DNA of 64,000 bases, from NCBI GenBank assembly GCA_964016985.1, contig OZ024825.1, positions 29,937,893 to 30,001,892 on the forward strand, read 5' to 3'. Positions 44,151 through 54,921 of the stretch are shown here, in pieces (within the stretch, counting starts at the first letter, position 1; each line of letters begins with the position of its first letter). The notes under the pieces are model-generated. The model searched no databases, was not told the DNA's origin, and saw only the letters and a list, made by a program, of their open reading frames with translations. The translations under genes and the position numbers were made by a program. This DNA comes from Anodontia alba (lineage: Eukaryota; Mollusca; Bivalvia; Lucinida; Lucinidae).

Positions 44151-45564
44151 CACTTATATTTTTGTAATCTAGCCTGGAAATAAGAATGTCCCAGAACTGT
44201 GTGTGGTCGCTCGGTGGCGTATCTGAGCAGACCCATGAGAATCTACGTAGGGACTACTAAATAGGTTCTGTAGACTTAAAAACATGAACTGCCGTTTTGA
44301 TTTCGCAAACTGCTAACTTGCAAACAAAGCACTAAGGTACTAAATGTAGTGCATAGAAAGTGTATGGGGATACGAGTTCAAGCATTTAATGCCCACAAAA
44401 TTTGGACATTTGTTAAAATTCACGGAGAGGATGACCAATCCCATTTTGTGGTATGAGGGTCTACCGAACAAAATTACACTTTTAAATCTCAAACAAAATT
44501 ACACTTTTAAATCTCGGTACCTCTTCTGCGGTTGCGGTAATGGATGAGCAGTACTGAAACTTACCGAAATTGCCAAAATTAACCGAAAGTTCCGAAAATG
44601 ATTTTTGCGGTCCGGAAAAAAAGATTGGGGTCGGCGGTAAAATATTGTAGTGACCCAGTTTTGTGAAACCGCAAATGTCCGTGTTATGGATGACGAGCAT
44701 GTGTCCTGAATCAGCTGTTTATTTTTGCTTGGCATGCTGCATCCATTTACCTGTTCCGTCTTAATACACATTGTTGACAGTTGATGCATTTGAAAGTAAA
44801 CAACTCCCCCCAATGTACTTGTAGCTATGTAATTCCTGTAACTATCCGTATGAGAGTGTATTTCCCTAAAATCTTGGGAGTGTGCAGTGTGTTTGTCACC
44901 AGTGACCTCCATTTTGTATGTTGTGTATTTACTGAATGTGTTGCATTGTGGGAGTGTACTGAATGAGCGGTCAAGCAAAGCGGACAAAACAATTCGTCTG
45001 TCAAAGGTCAACCTAAAAGTCAAACTCCTTCACCTGCAGAGATCCCCCGAGAAATCCAAGCCCATATAAATTATTTGAGTGTAAGAGTCTGTTAGCAAAT
45101 TCATTTGGGGTTGTTTTCATATTAGTTTTGGGTACAGTTTAATTCAAGATTTCTAAGATATTCGGTTTTAAAGTGAGTGACCCCCTATGTTTTATCGATA
45201 AATCCAATATGGCCGTCGCCGTAACTTTCCTGCAGGAACATCTTCCCACGACATCAGTGTCGTGGAATCACACACTCTCGCAGTATCTTTGCTGTGGATT
45301 GGGGAGTCTCGCATCTTTAAAACTGTAGGTTTGTGGGATGTGGGAAGCGGGAGTATATAACCGAGTTCCCGCAACAGTGGGATAACTTCAGATTTTGCTT
45401 TCATCGTGAATACACGCACGTTAAACTGGTTCGCATATTTTTTGCTCTTATTTTCTAAATTTTATTGAGTTGCATTTTTTATTCCAAAAACTTCTGTATC
45501 AATGCCAAAAGGGAAAAGGGGGGTCCTGGTTATATTCCCAGGCATTTACAGGTGAAAAATCTTA
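44151..45564. other. Stretch right of NDC1 exons, function unknown
   Basis: The NDC1 initiator exon and promoter could be here. A minus-strand frame at 44,499-45,023 is long (174 codons) but has no recognisable motif. One possible short first exon (MHQLSTMCIKTEQ before GTAAAT at about 44,750) fits phase 0 but is not supported by similarity. Confidence 0.35.
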
Positions 45565-45634
45565 GATTTTTCTTCATTGTGTTTATGGTATCAGTAAAGC
45601 AGAGCCTTTCTCTGAGGCATATATATATTTGAGC

Positions 45635-46758
45635 TTGGGCTGTCTAGATATGCCAGAAGCGTATTGAGATATATTGCGATATACAGAAAGCATATTGCAA
45701 TAATACCATGATATATTGCTTGATTTACTTCAGCATTTGTTTGAAGTGAACTGACAGAGTAATCCTTGGCTTCTTTTTTTTTTTCAACTAAAAGAAGTAG
45801 AACTCAAACAAATGTGAACATTTTAATTAATAAACGTGTTAAAAATACAAAAAAAAAAAGGTAACAGTAATACCAGTAATTCTTCGTATATATGCCGTTC
45901 TGTATTATAATGAGAATTAGATCCCGCGGGAATTCTGAAATAACAATGTTCTATTCTACTCTACTCTTAACTACTTCTATCATATTTTGTGAGTATATGC
46001 CACTTCTCTTAGTCTAGACGGTGTTGAGATTGTAATTAGACACGTGAGTTTCCTCTGCTTTTACTTTCGTTTTCGAAGTGGAGGATGGATGGCCCCGATT
46101 GAGATGGGACGATAGATTTGTGATTCCTCCACAGTATTTGACTGACTGATCACAGTGTCTACAGACTGCAACATTTTCAACAGGCTTCTGTGTCTACTTG
46201 TTCATTTTAATCTAAAAATGGCCCCACGCATCACTTTTTTTTAGGCAGAAGTTGAAAATGATCGTTTTCGGCCATGCTGTTTTGTTTTTTTATGGACACA
46301 CTTCATTCAGACATTTCGGATTGTCCGGAATGTTTAGGTGCAACTAAAAACCAGTATTACCGGTACATAATTTAGATATCGCGGTACCATATCGGCTCAG
46401 GTCTATATTGCAATATACCGATCTACCGGTTTATCGTGACAGCCCTTTTGTGTTGAGGTTTTATGGCCCAGTCAACCCAATGGGGTCATGACGAGCGCGG
46501 TCAGTTTACCCAACCACACATCTACTGGGCAGGCTTAGTCCTCTTAGCGGTTAACCAGTATTGTGCACATTCTTTTGCCAGAAACTGACAACTGTCCTTC
46601 TTGAATCAGCGGAAGGGAGAGAATGACCGTAGAAAATATTTCATGATCAATCTCCACGAAAGAATGTTGCCGATCTCGGCGGGGATCGAACCCGCGACCT
46701 CCTGGTCTCCAGTCGGACGCGCATCCAACTGAGCCACCGAGGCCGGCAAACAGCCCTA
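45635..46758. mobile_element. hAT-like element with nested SINE
   Basis: The ends TTGGGCTGTC and GACAGCCCTA form an inverted terminus (TAGGGCTGTC type), flanked by the perfect 8-bp repeat ATTTGAGC at 45,627-45,634 and 46,759-46,766, which is the hAT signature. The subterminal regions are rich in ATATTGCAATATA-like motifs. There is no transposase ORF. A full SINE (46,447-46,749) sits inside the last 12 bp, duplicating ACAGCCCT. Confidence 0.85.
46447..46749 (-). mobile_element. SINE S1, full length
   Basis: Flanked by exact copies of ACAGCCCT (46,439-46,446; 46,750-46,757). It is nested in the right terminus of a hAT-like element. The B-box-like GGGTTCGATCC is well preserved. Confidence 0.94.
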
Positions 46759-48502
46759 ATTTGAGCCATATTCATAAGTGTGATAGTGATCAATCATATA
46801 TTTCATGAAGTATTTTGGTGTTTTTCTTCACTGTGTTTATGGTATCGGTAAAGCAGAGCCTTTCTCTGAGCCATATTTACATTTGAGCCATATTTATACA
46901 TGTAAGTGTGATATTGGTCAATCATATATTTCTGAAGTATTTTGGTGATATTTGTTATAATTATTGCCCTAGTTTTGCTCATGTCCTGCTTCTCGTGAGT
47001 GATCACTGCCCTGAAGGGGTGATTTGTCCATTGCGCTTTAGGGTAAAATAGAATAGAATGTGAGTCTTATTTCCGTCCTGATCTTGTCTTGTCATGCTTT
47101 TGATCCTGCTAAATCTCTTTGTCTTGAATTACGTGTCAGATATAAGAAACCAGACACAGATTGTAACTTTCTTATAATTTATCTATCGTTTACGAGTTAA
47201 ACTGGCAAACTTTGAAAGTAGTGTTTCACCTAAAGCAAGTCAGAAAAGTGACAAAGATTTTTGTCAGTCACCCTTGACAAATACTGAAGGATATAAACGT
47301 AAGAGCAGTGAATCAAGAGCTTCTAAGAGAGTGAATGAAACCCTACCACAAACTTCTGCAAAGAAAGTACGGATAATTGAAAAGATAGTCACAAATACTA
47401 CACCAAGATCAAGTAAAGCTCTGACAGAAAGCCCTTCCATCCAAGCTGTGTTTCTAGGAAGTAAATCAAAATGCAAGCTGACAACACAATACAGTATAAC
47501 TGAGACGGTTAAACAAAATATACTTCAAAGAAATAAGCGTCAGCTGCAATCTGTTTGACTCACTGCAAACTCATGTGCCATTTCTTCAGCTGCAAGAGAG
47601 CTTGGCTCTGAGCAGATGCATTAACTCAGAGGAAAGACCTTAGTCACCTAGGAAGATAAGGAAAGATAAGGTTACAGCTGATCATGCAACAACAGTTCAA
47701 AACTTCTACCCTGAAGAGGCAAGTCACCAAATGCCAAACAAGAGAGATGTGTTACTTATATCAGACAAGAGTGGGAAAAAAGTGCCAGTGCAAAAACATT
47801 TAATGGAAATGACACAAGAAGATGCCTACAAAAAATTCAGAGAAACTAATCCCAACATTACACTAGGGAAACAGAAATTTGATCTTCTCAAGCCAGCCAA
47901 TGTGCGCAGAACTAAGCTGATGAATTGTCTGCTGCTGCACTTACTGTGAAAATGTAAGACTCAAGGTACAAACTTTGAACAGGTTTACAAAGGACACAAA
48001 ATCTTCAGCTAGCATTGTGGACTCCACTTTATGTGACAAGACTGGACACTATCATAATGTAAACTGTTTGAAAGTCAGTGTGAAAATTGTGGTACAGTGA
48101 AGCTGACCGAGAAATATGAAAATGACCGGAGTAATCCTGGAGACACTAAAGTCACCTGGAAAGAATGGAAAAAAGAAGTTGTACCCCTTGATGAACAGCG
48201 AAATGTGAGTTGTGTGATTCTGAAAGAAAATTCAGATATGTTTAAAAAGTTCTCAGACAATCTATGTTCTGACCTTCAGACACATGCAGAACATACCTTC
48301 TTGGCAATATGAAGAGTTTAGAGACAATGCGAACAACATGGGCTCAGGTGACCTCGTCATGGTAATGGACTTCAGTGAGAATTACACATGCAGACACGGA
48401 CAAGAAGTACAAACATACAACTGGAATCAAAAACAAATTACACTCCCATCAAGTTATGCTGTATTACCTCAAGGACGGTTTGCTACAGAAAGAGGGATAC
48501 AC

Positions 48503-49832
48503 CAGGGCTTCCGTTAAGCGGACGTACGGCGTATATTACGCCCTGAGATTGCCACCGGACGTCCAAATTGAACTTCAAAGACGTACCGCGGACTTCCGAT
48601 TTTTCTTTGGTCCGTCCGAAATCGATACCCGAGACGTCCAAAAATTGTCAAAAGGCCCGCCCACTTTTAACCAGTTGTATGATGTTTGCCCCGCCTACTT
48701 ACCGGAAATTCGCTACCTGTGTTGACTGAGCTTTAAGGACGTCCCACTTTCCGCTTGCGGGAGTTTTATTGACAGCCGTGTCAAGCGTCGCGGCACCCTT
48801 TTGATGGCTGCATGATCACTGCGTGTATTTGTCACGCGTGCTGAGTTGATTAATTGATGTTTTTATAATTAAATTTTCTACTGCGATCCCGAAAATATTC
48901 GTTGAAATTATATGAAGTCATTATTATTTTTTAATATTCACGTCTTAAAATCTTAAATTATTATTTTGCTAAGAACGTGTGTCGTCTGCAACACTTCCGG
49001 GAATTGCCGAGTGAAATTCTATAAATAAATAAATGACAATTATGCACAGAACGCAAATTAAAATGTATTCGAATTTAGAAGCTTACGTTTGTCATGACAA
49101 CAAAGGCAATTTTTCAGATGAAAAGAAAATATATTTTTCGTCAAAATTTTCGGAAAACCCGTTTCTAAATGCGTAGCCTTGTTCCGGTTGCGCTGTTTAC
49201 CAGCGCGGAAAAGGCGCAAAGTAAGTCTAAATCTAGGCGATATTTGCGATGTTTTTGCTTGCTTTTCTCCGCGAACGAATGTTTTGCTGTTGGTATTTCT
49301 TCGAGAGCTGCCTTTAATTTGTTTGTTGTTGCACGAGTCGGCGCCGTTTTCCCGCAATTTTTGTGAAGTAAGCAACTCGTTCGCTCGTGTTGATCAGCTT
49401 CAATCCGAACAAATATTTCATTAAATACATTTCTGCAAAATAATTTCAGCATAGTTTATATTTAAGAAAACATGTTTTGGGTGTTTTCTCTCATGTATTT
49501 TCTTTTCTTTTTTCTTTCTCTGGGCTTTGAAACGAATGCGAAGTTGTACCAATGTTGATGCTTTCTCTAAGGTCCGACATACAAGTACAGGCTTTCCAAA
49601 AAGATGCGATCGAATTTTAATAAGTGTTAAGGACATTTTTAAAACACATCTAAGAGAAGCGTGTATCATGATGATTCTGTGTGACACTGAAATAAGAACC
49701 TATGTTCTACTAAAGAAAGGGCAGACCACCACGGAAAAAAAGTGGGACTTCCTAGATTTTCCTGTGGGACTTCCAAATTTGAGGGGTAGGAAGTCTGGGA
49801 CTTCCTGAGTCTGGAAGTTAATGGAAGCCCTG
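48503..49832. mobile_element. hAT-like non-autonomous DNA transposon (1.33 kb)
   Basis: Inverted ends CAGGGCTTCCGTTAA and its complement TTAATGGAAGCCCTG are flanked by the 6-bp direct repeat ATACAC (48,497-48,502 and 49,833-49,838). Removing the insert and one repeat restores the transposase pseudogene frame across the site (EGYT joined to VITDD). The left end has several ACGTCC-type motifs and the right end has repeated GGGACTTCC, as in subterminal binding sites. No transposase ORF is inside. CAGGG ends suit hAT; 6 bp is shorter than the classical 8-bp hAT duplication. Confidence 0.85.
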
Positions 49833-50384
49833 ATACACAGTAATCACAGATGATCTAAAACATGATGCGTTAGCAGTGGCAACCTTTGAAAAGGCGGCAA
49901 TAGATCATGTACGGGCAAAGGGGGTCAACAATCAGGCGATTCATCAATGAACTGATGGCTGTGCCTCTCAATACAAATGTCACACAAGTTTTGCTAATAT
50001 CAGCATGGCAGAGACTGTCCATAAGGCACCGGTCACCAGGAATTACTTCGAAACTTTCATGGCAAAGGACCATGTGATGGACTTGGTGGGATCATCGTGT
50101 AAAGTTTCAAATGCTGTACTTCATGACAATGATTTGTCTGTGTCGAGTGCAGCAGAGATGCATCAGTTCTGTGAGTCAAGACTGACTGAGGTTGGTGAAT
50201 CATCCTATGTGTCCCCAAAGAGTAAATATAAAGCAAGTTCTAGATCATTCAAACTAATTGAACGAGTGGCTCATACATGTATAACAAGGGCCAAAACACT
50301 GCCTGGAAGCAGAAAATTACATAGTGTTTCAAGTACTGGAGTAGGGTTTCAGATTAAAGTCAGAGAGCTCAGTTGCTATTGTGT

Positions 50385-50560
50385 TTGTTTGTTTGTGTTG
50401 AGGTTTTACGGCCCAGTCAACCCAATGGGGTCCTGTCGAGCGCGGTCAGTTTACCTAACCACTCGTTTACTGGGCAGGCTTAGTCCTCTAAGCGGTTAAC
50501 CAGTATTGTGCACATTCTTTCGCCAGAAACTGACAACTGCCCTTCTTGAATCAGCAGAAA
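50385..50560 (-). mobile_element. SINE S1, 5'-truncated, inside transposase pseudogene
   Basis: Flanked by TTGCTATTGTGT (50,373-50,384; 50,561-50,572). Without it the flanking coding sequence reads LSCYCVGCKSGEQC continuously. Confidence 0.93.
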
Positions 50561-51267
50561 TTGCTATTGTGTAGGTTGTAAAAGTGGAGAACAGTGTTTG
50601 AACAGTGATTATGTTGATCAGTGGTGTGTTAAAGTGTTAAAACCAACCAAGCAAACACAAACTGAAGAATGTCCATTAGAACAACCACAAACTGAAGAAC
50701 AGCCTCTTGAAACAACAGAAACTGTATCCACAGAGGAAATATTAGATGTCAATTCAAAATTAGCTGTGAACAGTTTTGTGACCATAAAGCTTGAAACAAA
50801 GAAGTCACAAGCGTGTTACTTTGCTGATTTTGTTTGTGTTGAGGTTTTACAGCCCAGTCAACCCAGTGGGGTCATGTCGAGCGCGGTCAGTTTACCTAAC
50901 CACACGTTTACTGGGCAGGCTTAGTCCTCTAAGCGGTTAACCAGTATTGTGCACATTCTTTCGCCAGAAACTGACAACTGCCCTTCTTGAATCAGCGGAA
51001 ATTGCTATTGTGTAGGTTGTAAAAGTGGAGAACAGTGTTTGAACAGTGATTATGTTGATCAGTGGTGTGTTAAAGTGTTAAAACCAACCAAGCAAACACA
51101 AACTGAAGAATGTCCATTAGAACAACCACAAACTGAAGAACAGCCTCTTGAAACAACAGAAACTGTATCCACAGAGGAAATATTAGATGTCAATTCAAAA
51201 TTAGCTGTGAACAGTTTTGTGACAATAAAGCTTGAAACAAAGAAGTCACAAGCGTGTTACTTTGCTG
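50386..51267 (+). repeat. Tandem duplication of 441 bp (two copies)
   Basis: 50,386-50,826 and 50,827-51,267 are near-identical (about half a dozen differences seen), each holding a SINE fragment plus the beginning of the C-terminal transposase segment (MNSDYVDQWCVKVLKP). The second copy starts inside the SINE tail, so the duplication happened after the SINE insertion. The period is a multiple of three, but the SINE stops the frame. Confidence 0.93.
50827..51001 (-). mobile_element. SINE S1 copy within the tandem duplication
   Basis: Carried as passenger in the second 441-bp unit; not an independent insertion, since it shares the same truncation point and right flank. Confidence 0.9.
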
Positions 51268-51510
51268 AGGTGAAATCAATTGACAATGATGCTATTTGTG
51301 TTGAGTATCTGGAGAAATGTGGATCTAAGTACTACAAGTATTCCATTGATAGCCAAGACTTCACGAAGAACACTTCTGATATAGTGTGTACATTACCAGA
51401 GCCTGAGGTAGTCATCAGTGGCTTTAGAGTGTTTTATGTCTTCAACATTAATGAACAGAAGAAAGCTCTGCTAAAGAAATACAAATGTCAATAAAACTAT
51501 GATGGTATTT

Positions 51511-51736
51511 CAGTGCCTTAGATAAAGTTTTAAGCAAGTGGGTATTTTGGTGTATTTTTACCCACCCATTTCTTATTGAATTGGGTATCAGGATTTTTCT
51601 TTGGGGTACCCTGTTATATTAATGGGAGGAAAATTTACTGATAATTGGGTATTTACCCCATAGATTTCATTTTAATTGCTTTTTTTGAAATTTTAATTGG
51701 GTAAATACCCCAAACAGCAGCTTATCTAAGGTACTG
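51511..51736. mobile_element. M9 hAT-like MITE (intact copy)
   Basis: Inverted ends CAGTGCCTTAGATAA and TTATCTAAGGTACTG are flanked by the 6-bp repeat GTATTT (51,505-51,510; 51,737-51,742). 226 bp; internal GGGTATTTACCCCA near-palindrome. Confidence 0.88.
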
Positions 51737-52066
51737 GTATTTACATAACAGGAAAATTGAAGTGGATTAAATAAACTTGAGGAAGTTTTCAATATGGTAT
51801 TGTGTATAATTAGAAATACCAATTTCACCATCAATTGCATTTTTTGTAATGTCTGTCCCTTTTGACACTCTTCATTGTAAAAGGCTGTATAATCTCTGTG
51901 ACTGCAGCAGGTATTATGTACTTTGTTTGTTATATATTTATTCTAAATGATTTGTTTGATATGTCTGAGGGCTGGTTTGACCAGAAAGTGCTCATTCTAT
52001 TTCGAGGCAGTAAATGAAGATCAACAATGTCATGTTGACTGACAACAAAGATGCAAATTGCGTCTA

Positions 52067-53086
52067 CAGTAAAGCTCCAATATATCGCGGTCCTCGGGGT
52101 CCAGAGTCCGCTATCGCGATATAAGTCCAGACATGTATCATGCATGTATAACGGCATGCATAACTCTCGCTCGGTTTGTCGCTGTGGTAGTTTGCTGAGA
52201 CATCACGGATAAATGGCATTCAGTCATGCTGTCACCATATTTTCTAATTAAAATTGGATTAGAATTGCTCAATGGCATAATTTACAATGGTGCGCTATGT
52301 CTAACAAGTAATTTCAATTGAAACCAGCTGATAAACAACATCTGAAAACAAGAAATCATCGGGTTGACAATTTAGGACGCCATTTTGGATACTCTGGTTC
52401 CCTGGAACGGCGAAGGGAAGTTACTAAAATTGCTTCAGTTGAGCTAAGATAATTTGAGTTGCTGCCCTTTGCTTATTATTGTGTTGCGGGTGCAAAAAAA
52501 AACAAACAAAAAACTGTCGTTTCTTTTTATTTTAGTTTTATTGTTATTATTATTTTTTTTTTGACGAGTTGTTTTCTTTTGAAATCTTTATTGCTACAGA
52601 AGTGTAAAATAAGCAGACTAAGATATGTGTATGTGGGACAGAAACATCGTAAGACTACTGTCTTGTAAAATTTGCTGGTGTTGAAAAGGAGGTGGACCGT
52701 TTTCACCTGTTGAACAAAATTAGTTTGTGGGCATCATTGACTGATTGAGCATTGAGTAGATCTATGTACTCAATGATGATAATGATTATGACAATAACGG
52801 GGGTATAATTTATTGTTTGCTAATTATAATCAACGTGTGCGCTGATTGACACTAAGTGGGGGAGTGGATTGTTTGTCATAATACCTGACGCGACTTAGCA
52901 TCGAGATAGGCGCAAAAAATCAATTACCGGAGGCGGATCGCGTTTTTTTTTTTTCTGAAGTTTAATAAAACAAACATTTTATGTTTTTTCAATTTTTTTG
53001 CTTATGGAAAATTTGGGAGCCATGGCCCATTTGCGATATACTGGATTTCGCGAAATATCGGACCACGATGTATTGGAGCTACACTG
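52067..53086. mobile_element. Pogo/Tigger-like non-autonomous element
   Basis: The ends CAGTAAAGCTCCAATATATC and its inverse (GATGTATTGGAGCTACACTG) form an imperfect inverted repeat of about 27 bp that continues as GCGGTCC/GGACCAC. Each end is flanked by TA (52,065-52,066; 53,087-53,088). CAGT ends with TA duplications are typical of the pogo branch of Tc1/mariner. No transposase frame is seen in the 1,020 bp. Confidence 0.85.
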
Positions 53087-53088
53087 TA

Positions 53089-53990
53089 TTAAGAAATAAG
53101 AAATATCAAAAATGACAAATTTTGTGTGTTGCATGCTTAAATATACTAAGTTTCATGGCATAAAAAGAATTTTTAGTATTAAAGGGAATATTTTTAAACA
53201 GAAAATATCACCCATTTAACAATCATGTAATGTCTGTCACCAGTTTTGTAATGTCCGTCCCTTTTTGACATTTGTAAAATTCAGCTTTATCAAAATTCTG
53301 ATGCTGCTGATATGGTGTGAAGTTTTATTTTATCTATATTACATAGTTTGTAGAATATTATAAAAGTCAGGTTTGACTAATTCAGGCTTTTAGTACCTGG
53401 TGGCAGTAAATGAAATTCTGTTTTTTATGATTCATTGTGATAAAATTGCATATGTCCAAAAATAAGGAACTGAAAATGATGAAGCCAAAGTTTTTGTACA
53501 TTGCATGTTTAGATACAGTTAGTTTAATAAAATAAAGTGAAAAAAATTTAATTATGTTTTCGTTTCCTCTCCTAGCTAAGCATCAAACACATGCCTGTAA
53601 TGTCCGTCCCCTAACTTGACAAACTGCCATCAACCAAGCATAAAAACTGAAGCGGCCAAGGACTTATCTTTTCTTCGACTGTTTCTTAAAGGGGAAGCAT
53701 TACTCGATGGAATAAAACTTAAATTAAGCCAAAATCACAAACTCTATTTTTTCATGTTGATGCTAACCTAACCGGACATTTTACTGTGCAGCAGGCCATT
53801 TGTACATTTTTATTAAAACAAATCAGTTAAGCAAACTGTCTTAGAGTCTTGTTTTATTCCCTTTGTGCTATGAGTTCAGAAATATGACACATCTCATTTG
53901 TGTTTGCCCTAGTTTCCAATTCTGAAGTTCACCTTTTTTTTTCATTATTTACAAAGTCTGTTTAGTTAGATTTGGTACTTTGTAACACAG
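53089..53990. other. 3' flank of the transposase pseudogene with repeated motif
   Basis: TGTAATGTCTGTC/TGTAATGTCCGTCCC occurs at 51,847, 53,228, 53,249 and 53,595, usually followed within 15 bp by TTGACA. Otherwise AT-rich and without genes. It may be subterminal sequence of the element that carried the pseudogene. Confidence 0.5.
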
Positions 53991-54118
53991 CGGGATGAAC
54001 ACTCAGTTAGCCAGCGACTGTTCAGAACTGCTAGTATATCTGATATTGAAGACAGTTCAAGGCTGCAAACCCTTGGCACATATCAATATTGGGGTTGGTC
54101 GGGCAACAGGAAACACAG
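53991..54118 (+). CDS. Possible exon of unknown gene
   Basis: An open 128-bp stretch between acceptor-like TTTGTAACACAG and donor-like GTATTG encodes RDEHSVSQRLFRTASISDIE followed by DSSRLQTLGTYQYWGW. It is 300 bp upstream of the unrecognised ORF. The exon call rests only on open frame and boundaries. Confidence 0.25.
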
Positions 54119-54420
54119 GTATTGTTTTTTTTTTGGCATTCTAAAATTTTATGTTGCTATGTGCTGGACAATATTCAGAATTTTCCTTTGAAAGTGCCCA
54201 GCCAGTTGGGGAAATTCTGCATTTTTGATAGCTACATGTAAGTTGCGATAGCTAAGTTGCTCTGACGGAAAGTGGTAAATATCAAAATTAAGAAAAGCCA
54301 CTTAAACTTCAGAGAAGACTCGGACTAGATGAAGGCCTACAAGCAACCATTTTGATTTACTGTAGGTTCTTCGTCACCTTCGACCTTCGAAGTGTGAACA
54401 TCACTAATTAACGAATAACC

Positions 54421-54714
54421 ATGTCTGAGTCCATTATGCCTGGTGTACTCCTCAGAGCCCTGAGCGAGTACAGTTTTGTTGGCACTCCACTCTGGAGGAT
54501 GCCCAATGGGAAGGATCTAGTTCACGTTGAACTAACCTTCCATAAGGCTCAACCAACTAAGCCTTATTACAAGAGGAGGGCTGAAAGCAGGAGGGAGCCT
54601 GCACCCTCTGCTGGCGAGTGGCCTCGCCAGCCCATTCCAGCTTCAAGACCGCCGCCACGCGGAGAACCGATGCAGATTGAGAGGGAGACGTTACCACCAC
54701 AGTGCTCAAGCTAG
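54421..54714 (+). CDS. Unrecognised basic, Pro-rich ORF (possible element ORF, part 1)
   Basis: A 97-codon frame beginning MSESIMPGVLLRALSEYSFV, then a GTPLWRMPNGKDLVHVELTF segment and a basic, Pro/Arg-rich tail with PSAGEWPRQPIP. Base composition is GC-richer than its surroundings. It looks like the N-terminal part of a molluscan repeat-encoded protein, but I cannot name the family. It stops just before a ~240-bp AT-rich stretch separating it from the next frame; they may be two exons or an interrupted ORF. Confidence 0.45.
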   Translation: MSESIMPGVLLRALSEYSFVGTPLWRMPNGKDLVHVELTFHKAQPTKPYYKRRAESRREPAPSAGEWPRQPIPASRPPPRGEPMQIERETLPPQCSS

Positions 54715-54921
54715 CCCTATATGGAGGGACGGGCCACCCCTCTTGCCCTCTATTGCCTCCCCTCTGCCCTTCTTAAACTGCAGTCTGTCTTATTTGAACT
54801 CCAGACATAAAACCCTACATTTTGGTGAAAATTTCATGAAAATTGGACCAAAATTAAAAAAGTTATCAGTGTTTAAAGGTCAATTTTATATGTACTCTAT
54901 TTTTGAGGTATTTATTGTGGA

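Larger units (their letters stand above)
45565..46950. repeat. Local duplication around the hAT element
   Basis: A block with GTTTATGGTATC and AGCAGAGCCTTTCTCTGAG occurs at about 45,575-45,620 and again at 46,835-46,880; the following part with GATCAATCATATATTTC occurs at about 46,790 and 46,918. The hAT element is inserted in the first copy of what was a roughly 135-bp tandem duplication. Confidence 0.65.
47178..51494 (+). pseudogene. DDE/RNase H-like transposase pseudogene
   Basis: Consecutive plus-strand frames, broken by stops and shifts, show: a basic N-terminus (KRKSSESRASKRVNE, 47.29 kb); a TLGKQKFDLLKPANVR segment (47.87 kb); a CxxCG region (48.09 kb); VTWKEWKK and LKENSDMFKKF; then VMVMDFSENYTCRHGQEVQT (48.36-48.43 kb); ITDDLKHDALAVATFEK (49.85 kb); TDGCASQYKCHTSFANISMA (49.95 kb) preceded by a TGA where the family has Trp; HGKGPCDGLGG in another frame (50.06 kb); and a Cys-rich plus acidic C-terminus ending KKYKCQ at 51,491. 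DFxENY-DDLKHD-TDGCxSQYK-HGKGxCDGxGG is a block order seen in uncharacterised transposon-derived proteins of cnidarians and molluscs; the acidic residues suggest an RNase H-fold transposase. The superfamily is not known to me. At least three frameshifts or stops plus insertions make it dead. Confidence 0.75.

Noticed and set aside
44499..45023. 174-codon minus-strand ORF
   Set aside because: No recognisable domain, motif or splice context; composition resembles intron.
50598..50924. Separate proteins starting MNSDYVDQW at 50,598 and 51,039
   Set aside because: Both are the same C-terminal segment of the transposase pseudogene, duplicated in tandem; the Met codons arise next to the SINE and are not starts.
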